Assembly: GCF_013409935.1 (NCBI RefSeq)
Contig: NZ_JACCCO010000001.1
Span: 2,232,001 to 2,296,000 of the forward strand
DNA: 64,000 nt
DNA from: Streptosporangium sandarakinum
Lineage (GTDB): Bacteria > Actinomycetota > Actinomycetes > Streptosporangiales > Streptosporangiaceae
Direction: 5' to 3'
This document shows, one piece after another, positions 8,817 to 19,000 of this stretch (position 1 is the stretch's first letter; the number at the start of each line of letters is the position of its first letter). The translations under genes were made by a program, and so were the position numbers. The notes below the pieces were generated by a model. That model had not been told where the DNA came from. It worked only from the letters and a program-made list of their open reading frames with translations, and ran no database searches.

Positions 8817-10084
8817 ACCCCGCAGGCACCGCTGACACCGCGGACACCGCAGGCGCCGGGCACGCGGGGACGAGCCCGGCGGGCCCCGTGGACTCCGTGG
8901 GCACCGTGGACACCGCGGGTCTCGCCGCCGCCCCCGGAACCGGCTCGACGTCCGTCTCCCCCACCGCCGCGAGCCTGTGGCGCGGCGGCCGGGGCGTGCT
9001 GCTGGTCGCCCTCATCGTGGTGGCCGCAGCCGTCGCCGGCGTGCTCCTCGGCGGCACCGGCGGCCAGGACCGGCGGCTCGACCCCGACGACACCTCCCTG
9101 TCCGGCGCCGGGGCGCTCGCCCGGCTGCTGGAGGGCCGCGGCGTTCGGATCACACGGGTCACCTCGGCCGCCGAGGCGCGGGCCGCCGCGACCGCCGACA
9201 GCACGCTGCTGGTCACCGACGTCTTCCCGCTCACCGCCGGGGACGCCTCGCGACTGGCCGGGGCGCCGGGTGACCTGCTGCTCGTCGGCGGCGACCGGCG
9301 GCTGAGGACGCTCGCCCCCGGCCTGCGCGCCACCGGGGAGGCCCGGACACGCTCGCGCGAGCCCCGCTGCGCGCTGCCGGCCGCGGCCGCCGCGGGCAGC
9401 GTCCACCTGGGCGGGACGACCTTCGCCGTCCCCCGGGGCGGGACGGGCTGCTACCCCGCCGGGGACGCCCCGACGATGGTCGGCTACCGCGACGGCGACC
9501 GGACGATCACCGCGGTGGGCGACGGCGACTTCATGACCAACCTGCGCCTGGCCGAGGACGGCAACGCCGCGCTGGCGATGAACCTCGCCGGCGCCAGGCC
9601 CACGCTCGTCTGGCTGGTCCCGCCTCCTCCCGGGGAGGCGGTGACGGAAACCGGCGAGCAGGGCATCTACGATCTCGTCCCGCCGGGGGTCAAATGGGCC
9701 GTGGCGCAGCTCGCGCTTGCGGTCGTGCTGCTGGCGCTCTGGCGGGGCCGCCGGCTCGGCCCGGTGGTGGCCGAACGCCTGCCCGTGGTGGTGCGGGCCG
9801 CCGAGACCGCCGAGGGCAGGGCCAGGCTGTACCGGGCCAGGCGGGCTCGCGACCGCGCCGCCGCCGCCCTGCGCGAGGGCTTCGCCGACCGGGTCGTCCC
9901 CCGGCTCGGGCTGCCGTCGGCGGCCGGGCCGGACGCCAGGGTGAGCGCGCTCGCCGAGCGGACCGGGCAGGCCGCGCCGCAGGTGGCGTCCGCCCTGTAC
10001 GGCCCGCCGCCGGCCGACGACGCCGGGCTGGTCGCCCTGGCCGCATATCTGGACATGTTGGAGAGGCAGGTCAGAGATTCGTGA
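8813..10084 (+). CDS. DUF4350 domain membrane protein
   Basis: A 423-residue protein with a Thr/Gly/Ala-rich N-terminal 55 residues, TM1 near 63-85 (GRGVLLVALIVVAAAVAGVLL), an extracytoplasmic domain (about 90-285) beginning LDPDDTSLSGAGALARLLEGRGV, the segment expected of DUF4350, and TM2 near 293-310, followed by a cytoplasmic Arg-rich tail. DUF4350 resembles a glutamine-amidotransferase-like fold without catalysis. The ATG at 8813 has GGGAGG six bases upstream and forms an ATGA overlap with DUF4129. Between the neighbours DUF4129 and MoxR it is part of an envelope-associated MoxR chaperone-like system of unknown substrate. Confidence 0.82.
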   Translation: MNPAGTADTADTAGAGHAGTSPAGPVDSVGTVDTAGLAAAPGTGSTSVSPTAASLWRGGRGVLLVALIVVAAAVAGVLLGGTGGQDRRLDPDDTSLSGAGALARLLEGRGVRITRVTSAAEARAAATADSTLLVTDVFPLTAGDASRLAGAPGDLLLVGGDRRLRTLAPGLRATGEARTRSREPRCALPAAAAAGSVHLGGTTFAVPRGGTGCYPAGDAPTMVGYRDGDRTITAVGDGDFMTNLRLAEDGNAALAMNLAGARPTLVWLVPPPPGEAVTETGEQGIYDLVPPGVKWAVAQLALAVVLLALWRGRRLGPVVAERLPVVVRAAETAEGRARLYRARRARDRAAAALREGFADRVVPRLGLPSAAGPDARVSALAERTGQAAPQVASALYGPPPADDAGLVALAAYLDMLERQVRDS

Positions 10085-10169
10085 ACGTGTGTGACCAGCG
10101 AGCCGCCGGGCGCGGCGCCGCGCGCCCGGCCGCGACGGCCGTACCGGCAGTGCCGACCGGGGAGGCCGC

Positions 10170-11246
<1,077 letters not shown>

Positions 11247-11254
11247 GCGATCCG

Positions 11255-12691
11255 ATGGCACTGACGGGACGGGCCGCCCTGCTGGCCCTGCTGGGCACGC
11301 TGGTCGTGCTGTTCGCGCCGCGGCCGGGACCGGCCGTGGCCGGGGTGGCGCTGCTGCTGGCCGCGCTGGTCGCGGTGGACCTGCTGCTGGCCGGGGGCGT
11401 GCGCCCGCTGCGGTTCACCCGCTCCGGCGACCGCCTGGTACGGCTCGGCGAGACCGCCACGGTCGACCTGATCGTGGAGAACCCCGGCCGCCGGCGGGTC
11501 CGGGGCCTGCTGCGGGACGCCTGGCCGCCCTCGGCCGGAGCCGCCCCCCGGCGCTTCGCGCTGGACGTCCCGGCCGGGGAGCGCCGCCGCCTCACGCTGA
11601 CGCTCACCCCGGTGCGCCGGGGCGACCGGGAGGCCGCCGCCGTCACGGTGCGGTCGCTGGGCCCGCTGGGCATCGCGGCCCGCCAGGGCTCGCACCGGGT
11701 GCCGTGGTCGGTGCGGGTGCTGCCGCCGTTCCTCAGCCGCAAGCACCTGCCCGCCAAGCTGACCAGGCTCAGGGAGCTGGAGGGCGCGCACCCGTCGATG
11801 GTCAGGGGCCAGGGCACCGAGTTCGACTCGCTGCGCGAGTACGTGCCCGGCGACGACGTGCGATCGATCGACTGGCGGGCCACCGCCCGCCGCTCCGACG
11901 TCGTGGTCCGCACCTGGCGGCCCGAACGCGACCGGCGGGTGCTGATCGTCCTGGACACCGGGCGCACCTCGGCCGGCCGGGTCGGCACCGCCCCGGTCCC
12001 GCTCGCCGGCCGGGAGGACCGCTCCTCCGCGGGCCGGGGGGCCGGGCTCGGCGGGCCTTCGGGTGTGCTTCCCGGCGGCCTTTCGGGCGGGCTTCCCGGC
12101 GGGCGGGGCGGCGCGGAGACCGCGCCGGGCTGGCCCCGGCTCGACTGGTCGATGGACGCGGCGCTGCTGCTGGCCGCGCTGGCCGCCCGGGCCGGCGACC
12201 GGGTGGACTTCATGGCCCACGACCGGTCGGTGCGCGCCTGGGTGTCCGGGGCAGGCCGTACCGAGCTGTTGTCGTCGCTGGTCAACGCGATGGCGCCGAT
12301 CGAAGCCGAACTGGTCGAGGCCGACGCGGCCGACATGGTCGCGGCCGTCCTGGCCCGCGCCAGGCGGCGCTGCCTGGTCGTCTTGCTGACCGATCTCAAC
12401 GCCGCGTCGCTGGAGGAGGGGTTGCTGCCCGTACTCCCTCAGCTGTCCTCCCGGCACCTGGTGCTGCTGGCGGCCGCGTCCGACCCGCAGGTGGCGGCGA
12501 TGGCCGCCGGGCGCGGCACCCCCGAGCTGGTGTACGACGCGGCGGCGGCGGAGCGCCAGGGCGCCGACCGGCGCCGGATCACCGCCCGGCTGCGCCGCCA
12601 GGGCGTCGAGGTCGTCGACGCCGCCCCCGAGCAACTCGCCCCCGCCCTCGCCGACGCCTACCTCGCCCTCAAGGCCGCCGGCCGCCTCTGA
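11255..12691 (+). CDS. DUF58 domain protein, MoxR partner
   Basis: A 478-residue protein with two N-terminal hydrophobic helices (about 5-50), a beta-rich middle, and the DUF58 signature EFDSLREYVPGDDVRSIDWR (about 189-208), followed by ATARRSDVVVRTW and a VWA-like region starting VLIVLDTGRTS. A Gly-rich insert (about 250-288, repeated GGLSGGLPGG) interrupts the VWA-like domain and looks like lineage-specific low complexity. Pairing with MoxR 8 bp upstream is the usual arrangement, suggesting ATP-driven remodelling of a membrane-anchored VWA-type protein. Last plus-strand gene of this operon; the convergent SpoIIM gene begins beyond a 191-bp gap. Confidence 0.92.
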   Translation: MALTGRAALLALLGTLVVLFAPRPGPAVAGVALLLAALVAVDLLLAGGVRPLRFTRSGDRLVRLGETATVDLIVENPGRRRVRGLLRDAWPPSAGAAPRRFALDVPAGERRRLTLTLTPVRRGDREAAAVTVRSLGPLGIAARQGSHRVPWSVRVLPPFLSRKHLPAKLTRLRELEGAHPSMVRGQGTEFDSLREYVPGDDVRSIDWRATARRSDVVVRTWRPERDRRVLIVLDTGRTSAGRVGTAPVPLAGREDRSSAGRGAGLGGPSGVLPGGLSGGLPGGRGGAETAPGWPRLDWSMDAALLLAALAARAGDRVDFMAHDRSVRAWVSGAGRTELLSSLVNAMAPIEAELVEADAADMVAAVLARARRRCLVVLLTDLNAASLEEGLLPVLPQLSSRHLVLLAAASDPQVAAMAAGRGTPELVYDAAAAERQGADRRRITARLRRQGVEVVDAAPEQLAPALADAYLALKAAGRL

Positions 12692-12882
12692 CCCCCGCCC
12701 CGCCGGAACAGGTGACGCGAAACTCAAGGAGTTCCCAGGCCATCACGGATGACTTTTCCCATGCCCACCGACGATGGGCGGGAGATACCGGCTGAGCGCG
12801 GGACCGACACGTAGGTGCACACCATCACACCGCCCGATCCGCTCGCCGAAGAACAGGCGGTCCTTCGTACTCCGGTTCGGTG

Positions 12883-13878
12883 TCAGCCGGAGGTGGGGGT
12901 GACGTCGGGGGCGCGTTCCAGGTCGCCGGTCTCGCCCGCGCGGAGGGCACGGCGGCCGAAATAGATCACGTAGGTGAGGAAGGCCGCCTCGGCGACGACC
13001 CCGATGCCGATCCGCGCCCAGGTGGGCAGGGGCGAGGGGGTGACGAGCCCCTCGATGAGCCCGGAGACCAGCAGCACCGCGACCAGCGCGAGGGCCACGC
13101 TCATGACGGCCCTGCCCTGCTCGGCGAGGGCCTCGCCGCGTCTGCGGGGGCCGGGGTCGATGACCGTCCAGCCCAGGCGCATGCCGACGGCCGCGGCGAG
13201 GAACACCGCGGTCAGCTCCAGCAGGCCGTGCGGGGTGATCAGGCCGAAGAAGATGTCGAGCTTGCCGCGGGAGGCCATCAGCCCGGCGGAGACCGCGACG
13301 TTCAGCGCGTTCTGCCACAGCACGTACGGGATCGGCAGGCCGAGCAGCACGGCCATGATGATGACCTGCATCGAGACCCAGGCGTTGTTGACCCAGACCT
13401 GCCCGGCGAAGGAGGCCGCGGGGTGCTCGGAGTAGTAGTCGGCGAAGTCGTGGTCGACGAGCCGGGTGATCTCCTCCGGGGTGCCGATCGCGGCCTGCAC
13501 GGCCGGGTCCCCCGCCACCCAGACCGCGACGACCGCCGAGACCAGGAGGAACGCGGCGGTGGTGCCGAGCCACCACCACCGGGCGCGGTAGGCGACCACC
13601 GGGAACGAGACGGTGAAGAACCGGACGAACTCCCGCCAGGCGGGGGCGTGCGCGCCGGTCACCGCCGAGCGGGCCCGGGCGACCAGCGACGACAGGTGGC
13701 TCACCAGGATCGGGTCGGTGGGGCCGGAACGCACGATGGACAGGTGGGTGGCGGTCCGCTGGTAGAGCTCCACGAGTTCGTCGATCTCGGCGCCGTCCAG
13801 TGACCTGCGCCTCCGGACCAGGTGTTCCAGGCGGTCCCAGGAGGGGCGGTGCGCGGTGACGAACGCGTCGATGTCCAC
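12883..13878 (-). CDS. SpoIIM-like (stage II sporulation protein M family) membrane protein
   Basis: About 331 residues from the GTG at 13876-13878. The conserved start VDIDAFVTAHRPSWDRLEHL, then LYQRTATHLS and a set of five or so transmembrane segments (for example LGTTAAFLLVSAVVAVWVAG, AWVSMQVIIMAVLLGLPIPY, VLLVSGLIEGLVTPS) match the SpoIIM family found beside RDD and MoxR/DUF58 genes in actinomycetes. SpoIIM in Bacillus takes part in septal peptidoglycan remodelling; here it may be an envelope component. A GTG at 13953 would add 25 poorly structured residues; neither start has an ideal SD, though GGAAGGTGG lies a little far upstream of 13878. Convergent with DUF58. Confidence 0.85.
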   Translation of the reverse strand: MDIDAFVTAHRPSWDRLEHLVRRRRSLDGAEIDELVELYQRTATHLSIVRSGPTDPILVSHLSSLVARARSAVTGAHAPAWREFVRFFTVSFPVVAYRARWWWLGTTAAFLLVSAVVAVWVAGDPAVQAAIGTPEEITRLVDHDFADYYSEHPAASFAGQVWVNNAWVSMQVIIMAVLLGLPIPYVLWQNALNVAVSAGLMASRGKLDIFFGLITPHGLLELTAVFLAAAVGMRLGWTVIDPGPRRRGEALAEQGRAVMSVALALVAVLLVSGLIEGLVTPSPLPTWARIGIGVVAEAAFLTYVIYFGRRALRAGETGDLERAPDVTPTSG

Positions 13879-13953
13879 CCGGAAAGCGTATCCACCTTCC
13901 GCGTGGCCGGGACTTCCGTACGGCCCGCCCGAGTCCGGCTCGTGACGGGCCAC

Positions 13954-13989
13954 ACGGACCGCACAGACCGCACAGACCGCACGGGCCGC
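13954..13989. repeat. four tandem 9-bp units
   Basis: Units acggaccgc, acagaccgc, acagaccgc and acgggccgc lie head to tail in the gap between spoIIM-like and rbsD. Two units are identical and the others differ by one or two bases. Probably slippage-generated low complexity. Confidence 0.7.
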
Positions 13990-14058
13990 CGGCTCCGCGG
14001 TTCAGCCGCTCAGCGCTTCAGCCGCCCGGTCGCCCGGTCGCTCAGTGGTTCAAGCGGC

Positions 14059-14448
14059 TCAGAACGCGACGCCGCAGCGCAGGATCACATTGGCGTACGG
14101 CCGTGCCTCGCCGGTCCGCACCACCAGCCGGGCGGAGCGGGACAGCTCCTTGAGCCGCTCGTGCGGGACGTGGGCCAGGGCGGGCAGCCGTTCGCCGAGC
14201 AACGCGTGGCATGCGGGGTTGGCCGCCCGGACCTCCTCGGCCGCGACGGCGCCCTCCACGACCAGCTCGGCGAGGAGGCCGTCCAGCACGTCGGCGAAGG
14301 CCGGGACCCCCGGCAGGAAGGCGAGGTCGACGACCTCCACCCCGGGCGGCAGCGGCATCCCGGCGTCGCAGACGAGCACCTCGTCGGTGTGGCCGAGGCG
14401 GGCGAGCGCGCCGGACAAGGCCGCGTTGAGGATTCCCGCGCGCTTCAC
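14059..14448 (-). CDS. rbsD: D-ribose pyranase
   Basis: A 129-residue protein of normal RbsD size. It starts VKRAGILNAALSGALARLGHTDEVLVCDAG, with the catalytic His20 and Asp28 of the family, and ends in EARPYANVILRCGVAF, containing the sugar-binding Tyr and Asn. It interconverts beta-pyranose and furanose ribose after import so that RbsK can act. The GTG at 14446-14448 has GGTGGGG five bases upstream. Last gene of the ribose operon, 115 bp after rbsK; this gap and its SD are built from a 17-bp repeat. Confidence 0.94.
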   Translation of the reverse strand: MKRAGILNAALSGALARLGHTDEVLVCDAGMPLPPGVEVVDLAFLPGVPAFADVLDGLLAELVVEGAVAAEEVRAANPACHALLGERLPALAHVPHERLKELSRSARLVVRTGEARPYANVILRCGVAF

Positions 14449-14533
14449 GGCGACCCCACCCTCACGGCGACTCCATCCTCACGGCGGCTCCGGACCCGCG
14501 ACGATTCCGGGCTCACGGCGGCTCCACCCTCAC
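14449..14533. repeat. 17-bp imperfect direct repeats between rbsK and rbsD
   Basis: Copies of ggcgaccccaccctcac occupy 14449-14465 and 14466-14482, and a third, ggcggctccaccctcac, 14517-14533. A related ctcacggcggctcc segment lies between them. On the coding strand each copy carries GTGAGG-TGG, so the rbsD Shine-Dalgarno lies inside the last copy. Confidence 0.75.
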
Positions 14534-14563
14534 GGCCGTTCCGGGCCCGCGGTGTCTCCGGGC

Positions 14564-15502
14564 TCACAGCGACTCCAGGTCCCCGATCCGGGGGTAGGAG
14601 CTCTGCGCGCCGTGCCGGCGCACGGACGCGGCACCCACCCGGACCGCGAACGAGGTGGCGGCGACCAGGTGGTCACCCTGCGACAGGCGCCAGGCCAGTG
14701 CCCCGGTGAACGCGTCGCCGGCGCCGGTGGTGTCCACGGGCTCCACCCTCGGGCTCGGCACCGCGGTGACGTCCTCGCCCTCGGCGACGATCGCGCCGTC
14801 GGCACCGAGGGTGAGGACCACCGAGCGGGGACCGAGCGACAGCAGTTCCCGTGCCTGCCGTCCGGGGGTGTCGTGGCTGCCGAGGAGCAGCGCGGCCTCG
14901 TGCTGGTTGACGATGAGCGGGTCGCACGCCTCCAGCAGCTCGTCCGGCACCACCGCCGGCGGCGAGAGATTGAAGACCACCCGGCCCGCGACCCGCGCCG
15001 CCGCCACCACCGTGGCCAGCGGGCTCTCCAGCTGCAGGCAGACGACCGGCGCCGCGGACAGCAGGCTTTCGGCGGCGGCGATGTCGTCCTCGGTCAGCCG
15101 CCCGTTGGCGCCGGGCGAGACGATGATGCTGTTGTCGCCGTCGGAGCCCACGGAGATCAGCGCGACCCCGCTCGGGCCGGGCGTCTCGATGAGGTGGCCG
15201 AGGTCCACACCGTCGATGCGCAGCGCCTCGCGCAGGAACTCACCGTGGCCGTCGGAGCCGATCCGGCCGAGGATGGCGACCCGGGCGCCGAGCCGGGCCG
15301 CGGCGACGGCCTGGTTGGCGCCCTTGCCACCGGGGTGGGTGGCGAGTTCCGAGCCGATCACGGTCTCGCCCGGCGCGGGCCGCCGGGCGACGCGGACCAC
15401 CAGGTCGGCGTTGACCGACCCCACGACCACCACGTCGTACGGCGACGCCGGCCGGCCGGGGCCCGCCCCCGGCCGGGGAGATCCGGTGGTGTGGTCGCTC
15501 AT
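14564..15502 (-). CDS. rbsK: ribokinase
   Basis: A 312-residue PfkB-family kinase that phosphorylates ribose to ribose 5-phosphate in the cytoplasm. Visible signatures: VVVVGSVNADLVVRV near 25, the glycine-rich HPGGKGANQAVAAARLGA near 57-74, and the C-terminal catalytic motif PVDTTGAGDAFTGALAWRL with the base Asp in GAGD. The ATG at 15500-15502 abuts a GTG at 15503-15505, and both overlap the rbsB stop as GTGATGA, so translation is coupled; which of the two is used cannot be told. An unusual Gly/Pro-rich 20-residue extension precedes the fold. Confidence 0.95.
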   Translation of the reverse strand: MSDHTTGSPRPGAGPGRPASPYDVVVVGSVNADLVVRVARRPAPGETVIGSELATHPGGKGANQAVAAARLGARVAILGRIGSDGHGEFLREALRIDGVDLGHLIETPGPSGVALISVGSDGDNSIIVSPGANGRLTEDDIAAAESLLSAAPVVCLQLESPLATVVAAARVAGRVVFNLSPPAVVPDELLEACDPLIVNQHEAALLLGSHDTPGRQARELLSLGPRSVVLTLGADGAIVAEGEDVTAVPSPRVEPVDTTGAGDAFTGALAWRLSQGDHLVAATSFAVRVGAASVRRHGAQSSYPRIGDLESL

Positions 15503-16464
15503 CACGAGCCCGCGAACTCTGCGACGTTGTCCTTGTTCACGATCTTCACGGGCACGGCGACCGTGGCCTCCACCTTCTCGCCCTTGGCGGCCTTGACGGC
15601 GCCCTGGACGGCCTGCTGGCCGAGGAGGGCCGGCTGCTGGGCGACGGTGGCGCTCAGCGTGCCGTCCTGGACGGCCTTGAGGCCGTCGGGGGTGCCGTCG
15701 AAGCCGATGACCTTGACCTCCTTGCCCGCCTTGGCGCCCAGCGCCTTGACGGCGCCGAGGGCCATCTCGTCGTTCTGGGCGAACACGCCGGTGATGCCGG
15801 GGTTGGACTGCAGGAGGTTGGTCATGACGTCCAGGCCCTTGGTCCGGTCGAAGTCGGCCGGCTGCTGGGCGATCACCTGGATGTTCGGGAACGCCTTGAT
15901 GCCCTCGGTGAAGCCCTGGCCCCGGTCACGGGCCGCGGAGGTGCCGGGCACGCCCTGCAGGACGACGACCTTGCCCTTCTCGCCCATCTCCTTGGCCAGT
16001 TCCTGCGCGGCGAGCCGGCCGCCCTCGACGTTGTCGGAGGCCACGGTCTGCGCGACGGTGCCGCCGTTGACGCCGCGGTCGGCGGCGATCACGGGGATCT
16101 TGGAACGTTCCGCGGCCTTGACCGCGGGCCCGGCGGCGTCGGAGTCGACCGGGTTGATGACGATCGCCTTCATGTTCTGACCGGCGAAGTTCTGGATCTG
16201 GTTGACCTGCTGGGAGGCGTCGTTCTGGGCGTCGGTGACGGTCAGCGCGACGCCCTCCTTCTTCGCCTCCTCCTCGGCGCCCTTGCGGAGCTGGACGAAG
16301 TAGGGGTTGTTGAGGGTGGAGACCGACATGCCGATCTTGATGTCCCCGCCCGACGCCCCCGAGCCGCCGGCGGAGGAGCCGTCCGAGCCACCCGAGCCGC
16401 AGGCCGTGAGACCCAGGGCGAGCGCGGCTCCGGCCGCGGCGATGCTGATGGTGCGCTTGATCAT
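15502..16464 (-). CDS. rbsB: ribose ABC transporter substrate-binding lipoprotein
   Basis: A 320-residue exported sugar-binding protein: signal peptide and lipobox LTAC with Cys22, a Ser/Gly linker to about residue 42, then a periplasmic-binding-protein type 1 fold starting IKIGMSVSTLNNPYFVQLRKG. Downstream are ITGVFAQNDEMALGAV and VIGFDGTPDGLKAV, hallmarks of RbsB/ALS-type proteins. It would capture ribose outside the membrane and deliver it to RbsC. An AGGGGAAAG lies upstream of the ATG; 27 bp separate it from the rbsC stop. Specificity for ribose is inferred from the neighbouring rbsA, rbsC, rbsK and rbsD. Confidence 0.94.
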   Translation of the reverse strand: MIKRTISIAAAGAALALGLTACGSGGSDGSSAGGSGASGGDIKIGMSVSTLNNPYFVQLRKGAEEEAKKEGVALTVTDAQNDASQQVNQIQNFAGQNMKAIVINPVDSDAAGPAVKAAERSKIPVIAADRGVNGGTVAQTVASDNVEGGRLAAQELAKEMGEKGKVVVLQGVPGTSAARDRGQGFTEGIKAFPNIQVIAQQPADFDRTKGLDVMTNLLQSNPGITGVFAQNDEMALGAVKALGAKAGKEVKVIGFDGTPDGLKAVQDGTLSATVAQQPALLGQQAVQGAVKAAKGEKVEATVAVPVKIVNKDNVAEFAGS

Positions 16465-16491
16465 GATGTTTCTTTCCCCTCAGGGTGGTTC

Positions 16492-17481
16492 TCAGGTGGT
16501 GGCCTTGCGGCGCAGGGTGTCGGAGAGGACCGCGAGCGCGATCACCACTCCGATGACGACCTGCTGCCAGAAGGCGGAGACGGAGAGCAGATTGAGGCCG
16601 TTGCGCAGCACCGCGAGGATGAGCGCGCCGACGAAGGTGCCGAAGGCCCGGCCCTTGCCGCCCGACAGGCTCGCCCCGCCGATGACGACGGCGGCGATGG
16701 CGTCGAGCTCGTAGCCGGAGGCCGCCTGAGGCTGCGCCGAGGCGAGCCGGCTGGCCAGGACGATGCCGGCGATGGCGGCGAAGAGACCCGACAGGCCGTA
16801 GGTGATGAGCTTCTGCCGGTCGACCTTGATGCCGGAGAGCCGGGCGGCCTCCTCGTTGCCGCCGATGGCGTAGATCGCCCGTCCGGAGTAGGTCCGGCTC
16901 AGGACCAGGGCGGTGATCAGCCCCATGGCGATCATGACGAGGACCGGGATCGGCAGGTAGTCGCCGATGGTGTCGCCCAGGTGGGTGACGGCGTCGGGCA
17001 GGGCGATCGGGCTGCCCTGGGAGATGACCAGGGCCAGGCCGCGGGCGATGCCCAGCATGGCCAGGGTGGCGATGAACGGCGGCAGCTTGCCGTACGCGAT
17101 CAGGGCCGCGTTGGCGAGCCCGCACACCAGGCCGACGGCCAGGGCGACGAGGACGGCCAGCGGCCACGGCAGGCCCGAGTCGGTCGCCAGCCAGGCCAGC
17201 ACGATCGCCGACAGCGCGGCGACGGAGCCGACCGACAGGTCGATGCCGCCGGTGATGATGACGAAGGTGACGCCGAAGGCGAGGATCGCGGTGACCGCCG
17301 CCTGGACGCCCACGTTGAGCAGGTTCGTCACCGTCAGGAAGTCACCCGACAGCAGCGACAGGCCGACCACGAGCACGACCAGGGCGACCAGCGCGCCGTT
17401 CTCGGCCAGCCAGGCGGCGGCCGGGTGCCGGCGCCGCGTCGCCTTGGCGGTCCCGTTGAGCACATCAGTGGACACGTGCAT
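16492..17481 (-). CDS. rbsC: ribose ABC transporter permease
   Basis: A 329-residue BPD_transp_2 permease with about eight to ten hydrophobic helices. The signatures TGGIDLSVGSVAALSAIVLA and YAIGGNEEAARLSGIKVDR, with GASLSGGKGRAFGTFVGAL near the end, are typical of RbsC/XylH permeases. It forms the membrane channel with RbsA at the cytoplasmic face. The ATG at 17479-17481 has GAGG six bases upstream, but the GTG two codons later (17475) has GGAGG at equal spacing, so both are possible. It overlaps the rbsA 3' end by 17 bp. Confidence 0.94.
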   Translation of the reverse strand: MHVSTDVLNGTAKATRRRHPAAAWLAENGALVALVVLVVGLSLLSGDFLTVTNLLNVGVQAAVTAILAFGVTFVIITGGIDLSVGSVAALSAIVLAWLATDSGLPWPLAVLVALAVGLVCGLANAALIAYGKLPPFIATLAMLGIARGLALVISQGSPIALPDAVTHLGDTIGDYLPIPVLVMIAMGLITALVLSRTYSGRAIYAIGGNEEAARLSGIKVDRQKLITYGLSGLFAAIAGIVLASRLASAQPQAASGYELDAIAAVVIGGASLSGGKGRAFGTFVGALILAVLRNGLNLLSVSAFWQQVVIGVVIALAVLSDTLRRKATT

Positions 17482-19000
17482 CCTCCACCTCGCTGACGGC
17501 CAGGGCCATCACCGAGTCCTGGGTCGCTTCACGCGCGGCGAGCTCTCCGGCGAGCCTGCCGCGTGCCATCACCAGCACGCGGTCGCTCATCCCGAGGATC
17601 TCGGGGAGATCGCTGGAGATCATGAGCACCGCGTGCCCGGAGGCGGTGAGCGAGTTGATCAACTGGTAGATCTCGACCTTGGCCCCCACGTCGATGCCGC
17701 GGGTGGGCTCGTCGAGGATGAGCACGCTCGCGTCGGCGAGCAGCCATTTCCCGATTACGATCTTCTGCTGGTTGCCGCCGGAGAGCGTGCGGACCTCCTG
17801 GCCGAGGCCGCTCATCCGCACGCCGAGCCGTCCGGCGACGTCGGCGGCGGCCCGGCGCTGCCCGGCCCGGTCGACGAATCCGCCGCGGCTGGCCCGGCGG
17901 AGCGTGACCAGCCCGAGGTTCTCGGCGATGTCGGCGCCGAGGACCAGCCCCTGGCCCTTGCGGTCCTCCGGGACCAGGCCGAGACCGGCCTCCATGGCCG
18001 CGTGGACGTCGCCGCGCGGCAGCGGGCGGCCGTTCACCAGGACCTCTCCGGTGTCGTAGGAGTCGGCGCCGAAGACCGCCCGTGCGACCTCCGTACGGCC
18101 CGCGCCCACCAGCCCGGCCAGGCCGACGACCTCGCCGGCGCGGACCTCGAAGGAGACGTCCTCGAACGCGCCGCGCCGGCCCAGACCCCGGACCCGCAGC
18201 AGCGGCTCGCCGGGCGCCGCGGGCTCCCGGGGGTACTGCTGGTCGATCGGCCGGCCCACCATGAGCCTGACCAGCTCGTTCTCCGGCGTGCTCGCCGGCA
18301 CCTGCGTGACCGAGCGGCCGTCCCGCAGCACGGTGACCCGGTCGCCGACCTGCGGGATCTCCTCCAGGTGGTGGGTGATGAACACGATCGCCACGCCCTG
18401 GTCGCGGAGCTGGCGGACGATGGCGAACAGCCGCTCGACCTCGCTGGTCGTCAGCACGGCGGTGGGCTCGTCCATGATGAGCACCCGGGCGTTCAGGGCG
18501 AGCGCCTTGGCGATCTCGACCATCTGCATGCGGGCGATGCCGAGGCGGCCGACCGGGGTGCGCGGGTCGACGTCCACGCCGACCCGGGCCAGCAGCTCGC
18601 GCGCCCGCTCGTGCATCTTCTTCGTGTCGACGAGCCCGAAACGGCGGGGCGGGCGGCCCAGCGCGAGGTTCTCGCCGACGGACAGCTCGGGGACCAGGTT
18701 GAACTCCTGGTAGATGGTGGCGATGCCGAGCCGCTGGGCGTCTCCGGCGCCGCGGATCTCGACGGGCTCGCCGTCGACGACGATCCGCCCGGCGTCGGGG
18801 CGGTAGGCCCCGGAGAGCATCTTGATCAGCGTGCTCTTGCCCGCGCCGTTCTCGCCGAGCAGGACGTGGACCTCACCGGCCCGCAGGTCGAAGTCGACCC
18901 CGTCCAGGGCCACCACGCCGGGGAACTCCTTGCGCAGTCCCTCGACGCGGAGGATCTCGCCTCCGGCCGCCCCGCCCCGGGGGCTGTCGTCGTTCGTCAC
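17465..19000 (-). CDS. rbsA: ribose ABC transporter ATP-binding protein, two NBDs
   Basis: A 511-residue tandem ATPase. The N-terminal domain has Walker A GENGAGKST, a conserved Q-loop and Walker B VLIMDEPTAVL. The C-terminal domain has the usual degenerate Walker A (GLVGAGRTEVARAVFG), signature LSGGNQQKIVIGKWL and Walker B VLILDEPTRGIDVGAK. This asymmetry is normal for RbsA/MglA. The GTG at 18998-19000 was chosen: it forms a GTGA overlap with rbsR and has GGAAGGAA upstream. A longer in-frame reading to 19174 would run over rbsR coding sequence and is Arg/Pro-rich. Confidence 0.95.
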   Translation of the reverse strand: MTNDDSPRGGAAGGEILRVEGLRKEFPGVVALDGVDFDLRAGEVHVLLGENGAGKSTLIKMLSGAYRPDAGRIVVDGEPVEIRGAGDAQRLGIATIYQEFNLVPELSVGENLALGRPPRRFGLVDTKKMHERARELLARVGVDVDPRTPVGRLGIARMQMVEIAKALALNARVLIMDEPTAVLTTSEVERLFAIVRQLRDQGVAIVFITHHLEEIPQVGDRVTVLRDGRSVTQVPASTPENELVRLMVGRPIDQQYPREPAAPGEPLLRVRGLGRRGAFEDVSFEVRAGEVVGLAGLVGAGRTEVARAVFGADSYDTGEVLVNGRPLPRGDVHAAMEAGLGLVPEDRKGQGLVLGADIAENLGLVTLRRASRGGFVDRAGQRRAAADVAGRLGVRMSGLGQEVRTLSGGNQQKIVIGKWLLADASVLILDEPTRGIDVGAKVEIYQLINSLTASGHAVLMISSDLPEILGMSDRVLVMARGRLAGELAAREATQDSVMALAVSEVEDARVH

